Of a stretch of DNA of 64,000 nt, positions 40,923-49,269 are shown in pieces. The translations under genes and the position numbers were made by a program. The notes under the pieces are model-generated. The model searched no databases. It was not told the DNA's origin and was given only the letters and a program-made list of their open reading frames with translations. The stretch comes from Micromonospora sp. WMMD1102. GTDB lineage: Bacteria > Actinomycetota > Actinomycetes > Mycobacteriales > Micromonosporaceae. The first letter of the stretch is position 1, and every line of letters starts with the position of its first letter. Where the stretch lies: assembly GCF_029626265.1 (NCBI RefSeq), contig NZ_JARUBN010000001.1, forward strand, positions 744,001 through 808,000, written 5' to 3'.

Positions 40923-42538
40923 TCCGCTTCGACCACGTCAGCATCACCTACGCCGACAGCCCCCGACCGGCGCTGCGCGACGTCACCCTCATGATCGACG
41001 AGGGCGAACTGTGCCTGGTCGTCGGGCACACCGGCTCCGGCAAGTCGACCCTCCTCGGCGCGATCAACGGCCTCGTCCCGCACTTCACCGGCGGCACCCT
41101 CACCGGCCGGGTCACCGTCGCCGACCGGTCGACCGCCGAGCACCCGCCGCGCGAGTTCGCCGAACTCGTCGGCGTCGTCGGACAGGATCCGGTCGCCGGG
41201 TTCGTCACCGACACCGTCGAGGAGGAACTCGCCTACGGCATGGAACAACTCGCCCTCACCCCGACGGTGATGCGGACCCGGGTCGAGGAGACCCTCGACC
41301 TGCTCGGCCTCGCCGACCTGCGCCACCGGGGCCTGCACGAACTCTCCGGCGGCCAGCAGCAGCGGGTGGCGATCGGCGCCGCCCTCACCGCCCACCCCCG
41401 GGTACTCGTCCTCGACGAACCCACCTCCGCCCTGGATCCGACCAGCGCCGAGGACGTCCTCGCCACCATCACCCGCCTCGTGCACGACCTCGGCATCACC
41501 GTCGTCCTCGCCGAACACCGCCTCGAACGCGTCATCCCGTACGCCGACCGCCTCATCCGCCTCGACGGCGACGGCACCGCCCGTTACGGCGACCCGGCCA
41601 CCCTCCTTGCTGAAAGCACCGTCGCCCCACCGATCGTGCACCTCGGCCGCCTCGCCGGGTGGGCACCGCCACCGCTGTCCGTCCGCGACGCCCGCCGACA
41701 CACTCCCACCCTGCGGCAGCGGCTACCCGCCACACCACCGGTCCCACACCGTCCCGCATGCGCCGACGGCGAGGTGACGCTGACCGCCAGGGGAGTGGTG
41801 GTCCGGCACGGCCCGGTCGTCGCCGTTCGCGGCGCCACCCTCGATCTGCACGCCGGCGAGGTGGTGGCGTTGATGGGCCGTAACGGATCGGGCAAGTCGT
41901 CCCTGCTGTGGGCGTTGCAGGGCGCCGGCCGCCGCGCCGGCGGCACCGTCCGCACCGGCGGCAGCGACCCGGCCAAGCTGTCGCCCGTCGAAGCGCGACG
42001 CCTGGTCGGGCTGGTGCCACAGACCGCCACCGACCTGCTCTACCTCGACACCGTCGGCGCCGAACTCGACCAGGCCGACCGCGACGGCGCCACCCCCGGA
42101 ACCGCCCGGCGGCTACTCGACGACCTCGCTCCCGGCATCGCCGACACCGCACACCCGCGCGACCTCTCCGCCGGACAGCAGTTGGCGTTGGTCCTGGCCA
42201 TCCAACTGGCCGTCACACCCCGGGTGGTGCTGCTCGACGAACCGACCCGAGGACTCGACTACACCGCGAAAGCCGCCCTGGTCCGCACCCTGAACCAACT
42301 CGCTGGGCAACGACACGCCATCGTCGTGGCCACCCACGACGTCGAGTTCGCCACCGCCGCCGCCGACCGGGTCGTGGTGATGGCTGACGGCGACGTCGTC
42401 ACCGACGGCCCCGCCCCGACGGTCCTGACCGCGTCACCGACCTTCGCCCCACAGATCGCGAAGATCCTCGCCCCGCTGCCGTACCTCACCGTCGGCCAGG
42501 TCGCCGCCGCCCTCGACACACCCCAGGCACAGCCGTGA
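40919..42538 (+). CDS. ECF transporter fused A-A' ATPase
   Basis: This 539-residue protein carries two ABC ATPase domains in one chain. Domain 1: Walker A GHTGSGKST, signature LSGGQQQR, Walker B VLVLDEPTSALDP. Domain 2: GRNGSGKSS, DLSAGQQLALVL, VVLLDEPTRGLD. Separate EcfA and EcfA' subunits are usual in Firmicutes; fused forms are common in actinobacteria. GTG start overlapping the T-component stop; its stop overlaps the S-component start. It drives uptake by the T/S pair. Confidence 0.9.
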   Translation: MIRFDHVSITYADSPRPALRDVTLMIDEGELCLVVGHTGSGKSTLLGAINGLVPHFTGGTLTGRVTVADRSTAEHPPREFAELVGVVGQDPVAGFVTDTVEEELAYGMEQLALTPTVMRTRVEETLDLLGLADLRHRGLHELSGGQQQRVAIGAALTAHPRVLVLDEPTSALDPTSAEDVLATITRLVHDLGITVVLAEHRLERVIPYADRLIRLDGDGTARYGDPATLLAESTVAPPIVHLGRLAGWAPPPLSVRDARRHTPTLRQRLPATPPVPHRPACADGEVTLTARGVVVRHGPVVAVRGATLDLHAGEVVALMGRNGSGKSSLLWALQGAGRRAGGTVRTGGSDPAKLSPVEARRLVGLVPQTATDLLYLDTVGAELDQADRDGATPGTARRLLDDLAPGIADTAHPRDLSAGQQLALVLAIQLAVTPRVVLLDEPTRGLDYTAKAALVRTLNQLAGQRHAIVVATHDVEFATAAADRVVVMADGDVVTDGPAPTVLTASPTFAPQIAKILAPLPYLTVGQVAAALDTPQAQP

Positions 42539-43338
42539 CCGCCGTACAGGTCCCGGCCCGGGCGACCGCCACGATCGTGATGGCGTCGTTCGTCGGCCTC
42601 GTCGCCTTCCTCTGGCCGTTCGTCGTCGCCCCCGGCACGTTCGGCGCCGCCGAAACCCCACCACTGATGTTCGGCGCCCTCCTCGTCCTCGTCCTCGCCG
42701 TCGTCTTCGCCGAGATCGCCGACCGACGCATCGACGCCAAAGCCCTCGCCATGCTCGGCGTCCTCTCCGCCATCAACGCCGCCCTACGGCCCCTCGGCGC
42801 CGGCACCGCCGGAATCGAAACAGTGTTCTTCATCCTCGTCCTCGCCGGACGGGTCTTCGGCCCCGGATTCGGGTTCGCACTCGGCTGCACCTCCCTGTTC
42901 GCCTCCGCCCTCCTCACCGGCGGCGTCGGACCGTGGATGCCATACCAGATGTTCGGCTGCGCCTGGGTCGGCATGCTCGCCGGCCTACTACCCAAAGCAA
43001 GCGGCAAGGCGGAGATCGCGCTGCTGGCCGGCTACTCGGCGGTCAGCGGCTACCTGTTCGGGTTCATGCTCAACCTGTCCTTCTGGCCGTTCTCCCTCGA
43101 CCCCGACAGCTCCATCGCCTACCAACCCGGCCTGCCCCTGCTCGAACAGTTCCAGCGATACTTCGCCTTCTTCACCGTCACCTCACTCGGCTGGGACACC
43201 GGCCGCGCCGTCACCACCGCGATCCTCGTCACCCTCACCGGCCCAGCGGTCCTCGGTGCCTTCCGCCGCGCCGCACGGCGGGCGAACTTCCACACCACAC
43301 CGACCTTCGAACACACCCGGCAGGGCGCCGACCGGTGA
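42535..43338 (+). CDS. ECF transporter S component, predicted cobalamin
   Basis: This 267-residue membrane protein has six or so spans and the short cytoplasmic N-terminus typical of S components. AKALAMLGVLSAINAALRPLG and GFALGCTSLFASALLTGGVGPWMPYQMFGCAWVGM are characteristic of the ECF S family. It is the last gene of the T-A-S set behind the capture proteins. Riboswitch control of the operon points to cobalamin, or possibly a precursor or cobalt. It resembles the predicted CbrT-type cobalamin S proteins, though that assignment rests on context. Confidence 0.82.
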   Translation: MTAVQVPARATATIVMASFVGLVAFLWPFVVAPGTFGAAETPPLMFGALLVLVLAVVFAEIADRRIDAKALAMLGVLSAINAALRPLGAGTAGIETVFFILVLAGRVFGPGFGFALGCTSLFASALLTGGVGPWMPYQMFGCAWVGMLAGLLPKASGKAEIALLAGYSAVSGYLFGFMLNLSFWPFSLDPDSSIAYQPGLPLLEQFQRYFAFFTVTSLGWDTGRAVTTAILVTLTGPAVLGAFRRAARRANFHTTPTFEHTRQGADR

Positions 43339-43359
43339 GCGCAGTGACTGTCTCGCCCG

Positions 43360-43378
43360 AGCCGCCGGTCAGGCGGCC
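43360..43378 (+). terminator. Hairpin after the ECF operon
   Basis: GCCGCC-GGTCA-GGCGGC forms a short GC stem 22 bases after the S-component stop. It probably ends the ECF transcript before the next riboswitch. The stem is short, so termination may be partial. Confidence 0.45.
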
Positions 43379-43512
43379 CGGCCGTTGCGACCCGCAGGGG
43401 ATGACGGCGTACTCGCAGCTGTCGGCGCCGCGTCGGTGAGACGATCCGCACACTCCGGGCTGGAGGCCCCTTGCGAAGTCCACAACGTGGGACGGCGGCG
43501 GCTATCATCGGC

Positions 43513-43735
43513 GTCAGCGCTGGTTCGCCCCGCCCGTGCAGGCGGGGCGTCGTAAGAGGGAACCCGGTGTGAATCCGGGACTGCCCCGCAGCGGTGAGCA
43601 GGAACGACCGCCGTCAACGGCACTGGGCGCACCCGCGCCTGGGAAGCGACGGCCAGTAGGAGACCGGACCCTGGTCCGGACGTGCCCGCGAGTCCGAAGA
43701 CCTGCCCGCGCCGCACACACCGACCGGGTGTGTGC
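43513..43735 (+). promoter_or_regulatory. Cobalamin riboswitch, long class-I type, before thioesterase gene
   Basis: Core elements in order: GGGAACCCGGTG, GAATCCGGGACTG, CCCCGCAGCGGTGAG, a long peripheral arm and the B12 box AGTCCGAAGACCTGCC. A hairpin (GCACACACC with GGTGTGTGC) follows at once and can serve as the expression-platform element. It is closely similar to the riboswitches before nrdA and metE, which suggests duplication. Confidence 0.93.
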
Positions 43736-43862
43736 TGCCGCCGGCCTCGCGGGTGGGCCGGGCGGACCGCGTACCCGTCCGGTACCGCCTACCACGGCGC
43801 CCGACGGTCGGTGTGGTTTGTCCTTCCTGCCGCAGGTCACGACCACCTTCGGGGGACAACCC

Positions 43863-44372
43863 GTGCGCGACACGATTCTGCCCAGCCGCCCACCGTCCGC
43901 ATCGCAGCTGACCCTGTCGCAGATCATGGACCAGCACCACACCAACCTGATGGGCACCGTGCACGGCGGCCGGATCCTGAACCTGATCGACGCCGTCGCC
44001 GGCGTGGTCGCCGCCCGCCACTCCGAAGGCCCGGCCGTCACCGCCGCCATCGACGAAACCGCCTTCCTTCAGGCGGTACGCGTCGGCGACGTCGTCCACG
44101 TCGAGGCCCGGATCACCTGGGCCGGCCGGTCGTCGATGGAGATCGCCGTCACCGTCACCGCCGACCGGTGGGACCGCGCCGTTCCACCCACCCTCGTCGC
44201 CACCGCCCACCTGGTGATGGTCGCCGTCGACGACAACGGACAACCCCGACCGGTCCCCGCACTACTGCCGGAAACTGACGACGACCGCCGCCGCTACCAG
44301 GAGGCGCAGATCCGCCGCGAGCACCGCCTGACGCTGCGCCGCGCCCTCGCCAGCCAGGCCGGCCTGGCGTGA
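43863..44372 (+). CDS. Acyl-CoA thioesterase (hotdog fold) under B12 riboswitch control
   Basis: This 169-residue cytoplasmic hotdog-fold protein of the YciA/BFIT-type acyl-CoA hydrolase group has the motif QIMDQHHTNLMGTVHGGRI followed by LIDAVAGVVAARHS, and VRVGDVVHVEARITWAGRSSMEI in the central strand region. Start GTG at 43863. The only recognisable control is the cobalamin riboswitch directly upstream. A thioesterase is not a known B12-linked gene. It may hydrolyse methylmalonyl-CoA or propionyl-CoA that build up when the B12-dependent mutase fails; this is inference. Substrate range cannot be read from sequence. Confidence 0.85.
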   Translation: MRDTILPSRPPSASQLTLSQIMDQHHTNLMGTVHGGRILNLIDAVAGVVAARHSEGPAVTAAIDETAFLQAVRVGDVVHVEARITWAGRSSMEIAVTVTADRWDRAVPPTLVATAHLVMVAVDDNGQPRPVPALLPETDDDRRRYQEAQIRREHRLTLRRALASQAGLA

Positions 44373-44474
44373 GCGAGTTCGGGTACGTGCCGGCCGGAAC
44401 CCTCGTCGGCTACCTGGCCATGATCACCTTGACGACACGAGCCGGGATGGGCACACTGACTGCAACATCATGAT

Positions 44475-44600
44475 ACCTGTGCGTTGATGGGGGAAGTCCG
44501 GTACAAGCCGGCGCTGGCCCGCAACGGTAGGCGGCGAACATACGCCGCGAGCCCGAGTACCCATCGACGTACCGCAAGGTTCCCCCACCCGTCGTGGCCC
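44475..44600 (+). promoter_or_regulatory. Cobalamin riboswitch, compact type, before split capture genes
   Basis: Core: GTTGATGGGGGAAGTCCGGT, ACAAGCCGGCG, CTGGCCCGCAACGGTAG, a hairpin GGCGGCG with CGCCGC, then GAGCCCGAGTACCCATCGAC. The last segment pairs with GTTGATGGG at the start. No long peripheral arm or standard B12 box is present. It lies 70 bases before the alpha-domain protein. Confidence 0.85.
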
Positions 44601-44667
44601 ACGGGTCGGAGCCGCCCGGGAGCGGTCCCGGGTCGCGTCGACCGTCGGGCCGGAAAGGCACCGATTG

Positions 44668-45708
44668 ATGGCCGCCCTCCTCCGGCACCGCACCCGCACT
44701 CTCCTCACCGGCGTACTCGCCACTCTCACCCTGTGCATAGCTGTCGCCCCACCGGCCGCCGCGCAATCCACCCTCAACCGTGTCGACGCCGCCGCCGGAT
44801 GGCTCGCCCGCCAGATGGTCGACGGCGAACGGTTCGAGGTCGTCTTCGACGGCGTCGCCTACCCCGATCAGGGACTCACCCTCGACGCGATCTTCGCCTT
44901 CGCCGCCGCGAAGGTCGCCGACACGAACGCCGCCAGCGCCACCGCCTGGTTGGCGCAACCGGCGGTCACCACCGGCTACATCGGCGACGGCACCGAGGCG
45001 TACGCCGGAGCGACCGCCAAACTCGCCCTCGGCGTACAGGTCCGCGGCCTGAATCCGGCAGCGTTCGGCGGTGTCGACCTGATCGCCCGCCTCCACACCC
45101 TGATGGCACCAACCGGTAGGTTCACCGACCGGTCCGCCTTCGGCGACTTCAGCAACATGTTCAGCCAGTCCTTCGCGGTGCTGGCATTCGACCGGGCGGG
45201 CGAAGCACCCCCGGCGGCGGTGGCCTTCCTGGCCGGCGCCCGCTGCCCCGACGGCGGCTTCCCCCTGCTATTCGCCCAGGCCACCTGCGTCAGCGACGTG
45301 GACGCCACCGCACTGGCGATCCAGGCACTCCTCGCCGCCGACCGTCCCCTCGTCGCCCAGGCGGCGGCTCGATGGCTGGTCTCCGTACAGGCCGACGACG
45401 GGTCGTTCACCGCGAACGGGGTGGCCAACGCCAACAGCACCGGACTGGCCGCGCAGGCGCTCGCCGCTGCCGGTCGGGCCGTGCCGTGGCTGCACGCCCG
45501 TCAGTACCTGACCAGCCTCCAACAGACCTGCACCGCACCCGCCGTGGACCGGGGCGCGATCGCCTACACCGACGGCGGGTACGACCCCAGCACCGCGACC
45601 CGCGCCACCGCCCAAGCCGTCTCCGGACTGGCGGGGGTGGGCTTCGCCACCCTGTCCGCCGCCGGCTCCCGTCCGGCCGCCCCGACCCTGGCGTGTCCGC
45701 ACCGATGA
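44668..45708 (+). CDS. Secreted alpha-barrel protein (intrinsic-factor alpha-domain-like)
   Basis: This 346-residue exported protein has GGAAAGG before the ATG. The signal peptide (1-32) ends PAAAQS. The rest is a single repeat domain of the prenyltransferase/squalene-oxidase type: VDAAAGWLARQMVDGERFE, GARCPDGGFPLLFA, VSVQADDGSFTANG, YDPSTATRATAQAVSGLAG. No beta domain is attached; the next gene encodes one. The pair therefore looks like a transcobalamin split into two chains. Riboswitch control supports a cobalamin role. Confidence 0.72.
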   Translation: MAALLRHRTRTLLTGVLATLTLCIAVAPPAAAQSTLNRVDAAAGWLARQMVDGERFEVVFDGVAYPDQGLTLDAIFAFAAAKVADTNAASATAWLAQPAVTTGYIGDGTEAYAGATAKLALGVQVRGLNPAAFGGVDLIARLHTLMAPTGRFTDRSAFGDFSNMFSQSFAVLAFDRAGEAPPAAVAFLAGARCPDGGFPLLFAQATCVSDVDATALAIQALLAADRPLVAQAAARWLVSVQADDGSFTANGVANANSTGLAAQALAAAGRAVPWLHARQYLTSLQQTCTAPAVDRGAIAYTDGGYDPSTATRATAQAVSGLAGVGFATLSAAGSRPAAPTLACPHR

Positions 45709-45728
45709 CCACCACGGGAGGTTCACCA

Positions 45729-46205
45729 ATGCCCATCCGGATCCGCCGCCACCTCGCCGCGCTGATCGCCATCATCGTCGTCGCGGCCGGGCTGGTCGCC
45801 GCCGACCCGACGCCCCGCCCGGCGCACGCCGCTGCGTGCAGCCCCGGCACCGGGGTCACCGTCGTCGTCGACTTCACCGCCTTCGGCCTCGGCGTGCAGA
45901 CCGCGTGCTACCTCGGCGACCCGCCCACCGGCCTGGCTGCCCTGCAAGGCGCCGGCTACACCGTCACCGGCACCCAACGCTGGGGTCTCGCGTTCGTCTG
46001 CCGCATCGACGGACGACCGCTACCGGCGGCCGAACCGTGCGTCAACACGCCCCCGGCCAGCGCCTACTGGTCCTACTGGCACGCCCCGCCCGGCGGCACC
46101 TGGTCCTACAGCACCCTCGGCGCCACCAGCTACAACCCCGCCCAGGGCACCGTCGAAGGCTGGCGATTCGGGTCCGGCCAGGCACCCTCGATTTCCCCGC
46201 CGTGA
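45729..46205 (+). CDS. Secreted single beta-domain protein (transcobalamin C-domain-like)
   Basis: This 158-residue exported protein starts 20 bases after the alpha-domain gene (GGAGG ahead). After the signal peptide (to about residue 35) the domain reads CSPGTGVTVVVDFTAFG, ending ASAYWSYWHAPPGGTWSYS and GTVEGWRFG. Four Cys match those in the beta domains at 36.2 and 38.9 kb. It has no anchor, so it would be released or bind its alpha partner. It probably caps the ligand, as the beta domain does in transcobalamin. Confidence 0.7.
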   Translation: MPIRIRRHLAALIAIIVVAAGLVAADPTPRPAHAAACSPGTGVTVVVDFTAFGLGVQTACYLGDPPTGLAALQGAGYTVTGTQRWGLAFVCRIDGRPLPAAEPCVNTPPASAYWSYWHAPPGGTWSYSTLGATSYNPAQGTVEGWRFGSGQAPSISPP

Positions 46206-46212
46206 CCCGGCT

Positions 46213-46250
46213 CGCCTGGCCGACCGCCGTACCGGTGGCCGGCCAGGCAT
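46213..46250 (+). terminator. Terminator-like hairpin after the split capture genes
   Basis: GCCTGGCCG pairs with CGGCCAGGC across a GC-rich loop. It begins eight bases after the stop codon, in the expected place for an intrinsic terminator. Confidence 0.65.
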
Positions 46251-46555
46251 GTCACCACCATCCGATGCCTCGGACCAGGACGGGGTGGGAATCCGGCACG
46301 ACGCTCGGTCGGCGGACGGTCATCGTCGAGGGGTTCCTGCCACTACGGCGGGTCAAGGGCCAGGGGACGACCGGGCCACGTCGGGTTCCGCTTCTGACCG
46401 GTCACCGGCCCGCCGCCGACCCGTCCGCGTCGCCGATGGCGCGCGCCCGACTCCCACCGCGCTGGGGAAGTCGGGCGCAAATCCTGCACCGTGACACGCC
46501 CGACACAGCATCTGGTGTTTCCTCCTTTCGTCGTGCCCATATATGGTGTTGTCCG
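46251..46555. other. Intergenic stretch before the nrdA riboswitch
   Basis: About 300 bases. An AT-richer segment near 46515-46556 (CCTTTCGTCGTGCCCATATA) is the likely promoter for the nrdAB transcript. No gene is seen. Confidence 0.45.
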
Positions 46556-46762
46556 TAGCTGGTTCGACCGTCAATCCATGGTGGTCGAGGCAAGAGGGAA
46601 CCCGGTGGGAATCCGGGACTGCCCCGCAGCGGTGAGTGGGAACGACCGCCGTCAACGAAGCACTGGACCCTCGGGTCTGGGAAGCGACGGCCAGTAGGGA
46701 TGAGTGCGACGCCCGCGAGTCCGAAGACCTGCCAGCGCGCCGCACGCGTCGCGTGCGGCGGT
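46556..46762 (+). promoter_or_regulatory. Cobalamin riboswitch, long class-I type, before nrdAB
   Basis: Core: GGGAACCCGGTGGGAATCCG, GACTGCCCCGCAGCGGTGAG, peripheral arm GGGAACGACCGCCGTCAACG, B12 box AGTCCGAAGACCTGCC, then a hairpin CGCCGCACGC with GCGTGCGGCG. B12 control of class Ia nrdAB is known from Streptomyces. Repression when B12 is plentiful fits the presence of a B12-dependent class II enzyme elsewhere in the genome. Confidence 0.95.
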
Positions 46763-46878
46763 CGAAGGCCGCGCGGGACGGCCGACGCCATCAGCCGGAC
46801 CGTCGGCAGGTATGCCGATGCCCGGTGGCGTCCCTCCGCGCGTCCGTCGACCTTCCGGACAGGTGTGAGGAGGGGGAC

Positions 46879-49269
46879 ATGGCCGCGACGCAGGAGCAGG
46901 TTGTGCCGGATCAGGCGGTGCCGGAGCAGCGCCGGCACGTGATGCGGGTCCGCAAGCGTAACGGCGACACCGAGCCGGTGGACGTCAACAAGATCGTCAG
47001 GGCGGTGGAACGCTGGGTCGCCGACCTGGACGAGGTGGATCCGCTGCGGGTGGCGACCAAGACGATCAGCGGGTTGTACGACGGGGCGACCACGGCCGAG
47101 TTGGACAAGTTGTCGATCCAGACGGCGGCCGAGCTGATCGGCGAGGAGCCCCAGTACTCGAAGCTGGCCGCGCGGCTGCTGGCCGCGTACGTGGACAAGG
47201 AGGTTCGCGGTCAGGGGGTGGCCAGCTTCAGCCAGTCCATCCGGTACGCGCACGGTCTGGGGTTGATCGGGGACGAGACGGCCGCGTTCGTGGCCCGCAA
47301 CGCCCGCAAGCTCGACGACGCCGTCGACCCGGACGGCGATCGGCGGTTCGAGTACTTCGGGCTGCGTACGGTCGCGGACAGGTATCTGCTGCGGCATCCG
47401 GATACGCGGCTGGTGGTGGAGACGCCGCAGTACTGGCTGCTGCGGGTCGCCTGTGGACTGTCACAGACACCCGGTGAGGCGATCGGCTTCTATCGACTGA
47501 TGTCGTCGCTGGCGTACCTGCCGAGTTCGCCGACGCTGTTCAACTCGGGCACCCGGCACACCCAGATGTCGTCGTGTTTCCTGGTCGACTCGCCGCGCGA
47601 CGAGCTCGACTCGATCTACGAGCGGTACCACCAGGTGGCGAAGCTGTCGAAGTTCTCCGGCGGGATCGGCATCTCCTGGTCCCGGGTCCGTGGTCGCGGC
47701 GCGTTGATCCGGGGCACCAACGGGCGGTCGAACGGCATCGTCCCGTTCCTCAAGACGCTCGACGCCGGGGTGGCCGCGGTCAACCAGGGTGGCCGGCGCA
47801 AGGGCGCGGCCTGCGTCTACCTGGAGCCGTGGCACCCGGACATCGAGGAGTTCCTGGAACTGCGGGACAACACCGGCGAGGACGCCCGGCGCACCCACAA
47901 CCTGAACCTGGCGAACTGGATCCCGGACGAGTTCATGCGCCGAGTGGAGGCGGACGGCGACTGGTCGTTGATCGACCCGTCCGACGCGCCCGAGTTGCCC
48001 GACCTGTTCGGGGAGGCGTTCGACGAGGCGTACCGGGCGGCGGAGAAGAAGGCCGTCCGGACGGTGAAGGCCCGGGACCTGTACGGGCGGATGATGCGCA
48101 CCCTGGCCCAGACCGGCAACGGGTGGATGACGTTCAAGGACGCCTCGAACCGGCTCTCCAACCAGACCGGCTCCCCAGGCAACACGATCCACCTGTCCAA
48201 CCTGTGCACGGAGATCCTGGAGGTGAACAGCGACGCCGAGACCGCCGTGTGCAACCTGGGATCGATCAACCTGGGCGCGCACGTCACCGCAGACGGCGTG
48301 GACTGGGAGAGGCTGCGGGCGACGGTCCGCACGGCGGTGGTGTTCCTCGACCGGGTGATCGACATCAACTACTACCCGGCGGAGCAGGCGGCGGCGTCGA
48401 ACCCCCGGTGGCGGCCGGTCGGGCTCGGGCTGATGGGGTTGCAGGACGCGTTCTTCACGCTGCGTCTGCCGTTCGACTCACCGCAGGCGCGAGAGCTGTC
48501 GACCCGGGTACAGGAAGAGATCTTCCTGACCGCGCTGGAGACCTCGGCCCAGCTGGCCGAGCGGTTCGGCCCGCATCCGGCGTACGCCGAGACCCGCGCG
48601 GCGCGGGGCGAGTTGCACCCGGACCTGTGGGGTGCCGAACCCACCCAGGTGGAGCGGTGGGCCGCGCTGCGGTCCGCGATCGCCGCGCACGGCCTGCGCA
48701 ACTCGCTGTTGGTGGCGATCGCGCCGACGGCGACGATCGCGTCGATCGCCGGCTGCTACGAGTGCATCGAGCCGCAGGTCTCCAACCTGTTCAAGCGCGA
48801 GACGATGTCCGGGGAGTTCCTCCAGATCAACACCTACCTCGTGCGGGAGCTGAAGTCACGAGGGCTGTGGACCGCCGCGATCCGCGAGCAGATCAAGCGC
48901 GCGGAGGGCTCCGTACAGGGCATCGCCGACCTTCCCGGCGACGTACGGGAGCTGTTCCGCACGGCGTGGGAGCTGCCGCAGCGGGCCCTGGTCGACCTGG
49001 CCGCCGCCCGTGCCCCGTACATCGACCAGTCGCAGTCGCTGAACCTGTTCATGAGCGCGCCGACCATCGGCAAGCTCTCCTCGATGTACCTGTACGCCTG
49101 GAAGTCCGGGCTGAAGACCACCTACTACCTGCGGTCGCGTCCCGCGACCCGGATCCAGCAGGCCACCGTCGCCGTCGCCCCGGTGGTCAAGCCGATCGTC
49201 GCAATGAGCGACGACGAGGCGTTGGCCTGTTCCCTGGAAAACCCCGAGAGCTGCGAGGCCTGCCAGTGA
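46879..49269 (+). CDS. nrdA: Ribonucleotide reductase class Ia, large subunit
   Basis: This catalytic subunit reduces ribonucleotides to deoxyribonucleotides without cobalamin. It has 796 residues, with an N-terminal ATP-cone (about 20-105: VRKRNGDTEPVDVNKIVRAVERW), active-site Cys in QMSSCFLVDS, the thiyl-radical Cys in HLSNLCTEILEV (NLCTE), the second redox Cys in AVCNLGSINL, and the C-terminal shuttle pair ESCEACQ. Start ATG 46879 follows GAGGAGGGGG; the longer open frame runs into the riboswitch and is not coding. The gene overlaps nrdB by four bases. Confidence 0.97.
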   Translation: MAATQEQVVPDQAVPEQRRHVMRVRKRNGDTEPVDVNKIVRAVERWVADLDEVDPLRVATKTISGLYDGATTAELDKLSIQTAAELIGEEPQYSKLAARLLAAYVDKEVRGQGVASFSQSIRYAHGLGLIGDETAAFVARNARKLDDAVDPDGDRRFEYFGLRTVADRYLLRHPDTRLVVETPQYWLLRVACGLSQTPGEAIGFYRLMSSLAYLPSSPTLFNSGTRHTQMSSCFLVDSPRDELDSIYERYHQVAKLSKFSGGIGISWSRVRGRGALIRGTNGRSNGIVPFLKTLDAGVAAVNQGGRRKGAACVYLEPWHPDIEEFLELRDNTGEDARRTHNLNLANWIPDEFMRRVEADGDWSLIDPSDAPELPDLFGEAFDEAYRAAEKKAVRTVKARDLYGRMMRTLAQTGNGWMTFKDASNRLSNQTGSPGNTIHLSNLCTEILEVNSDAETAVCNLGSINLGAHVTADGVDWERLRATVRTAVVFLDRVIDINYYPAEQAAASNPRWRPVGLGLMGLQDAFFTLRLPFDSPQARELSTRVQEEIFLTALETSAQLAERFGPHPAYAETRAARGELHPDLWGAEPTQVERWAALRSAIAAHGLRNSLLVAIAPTATIASIAGCYECIEPQVSNLFKRETMSGEFLQINTYLVRELKSRGLWTAAIREQIKRAEGSVQGIADLPGDVRELFRTAWELPQRALVDLAAARAPYIDQSQSLNLFMSAPTIGKLSSMYLYAWKSGLKTTYYLRSRPATRIQQATVAVAPVVKPIVAMSDDEALACSLENPESCEACQ

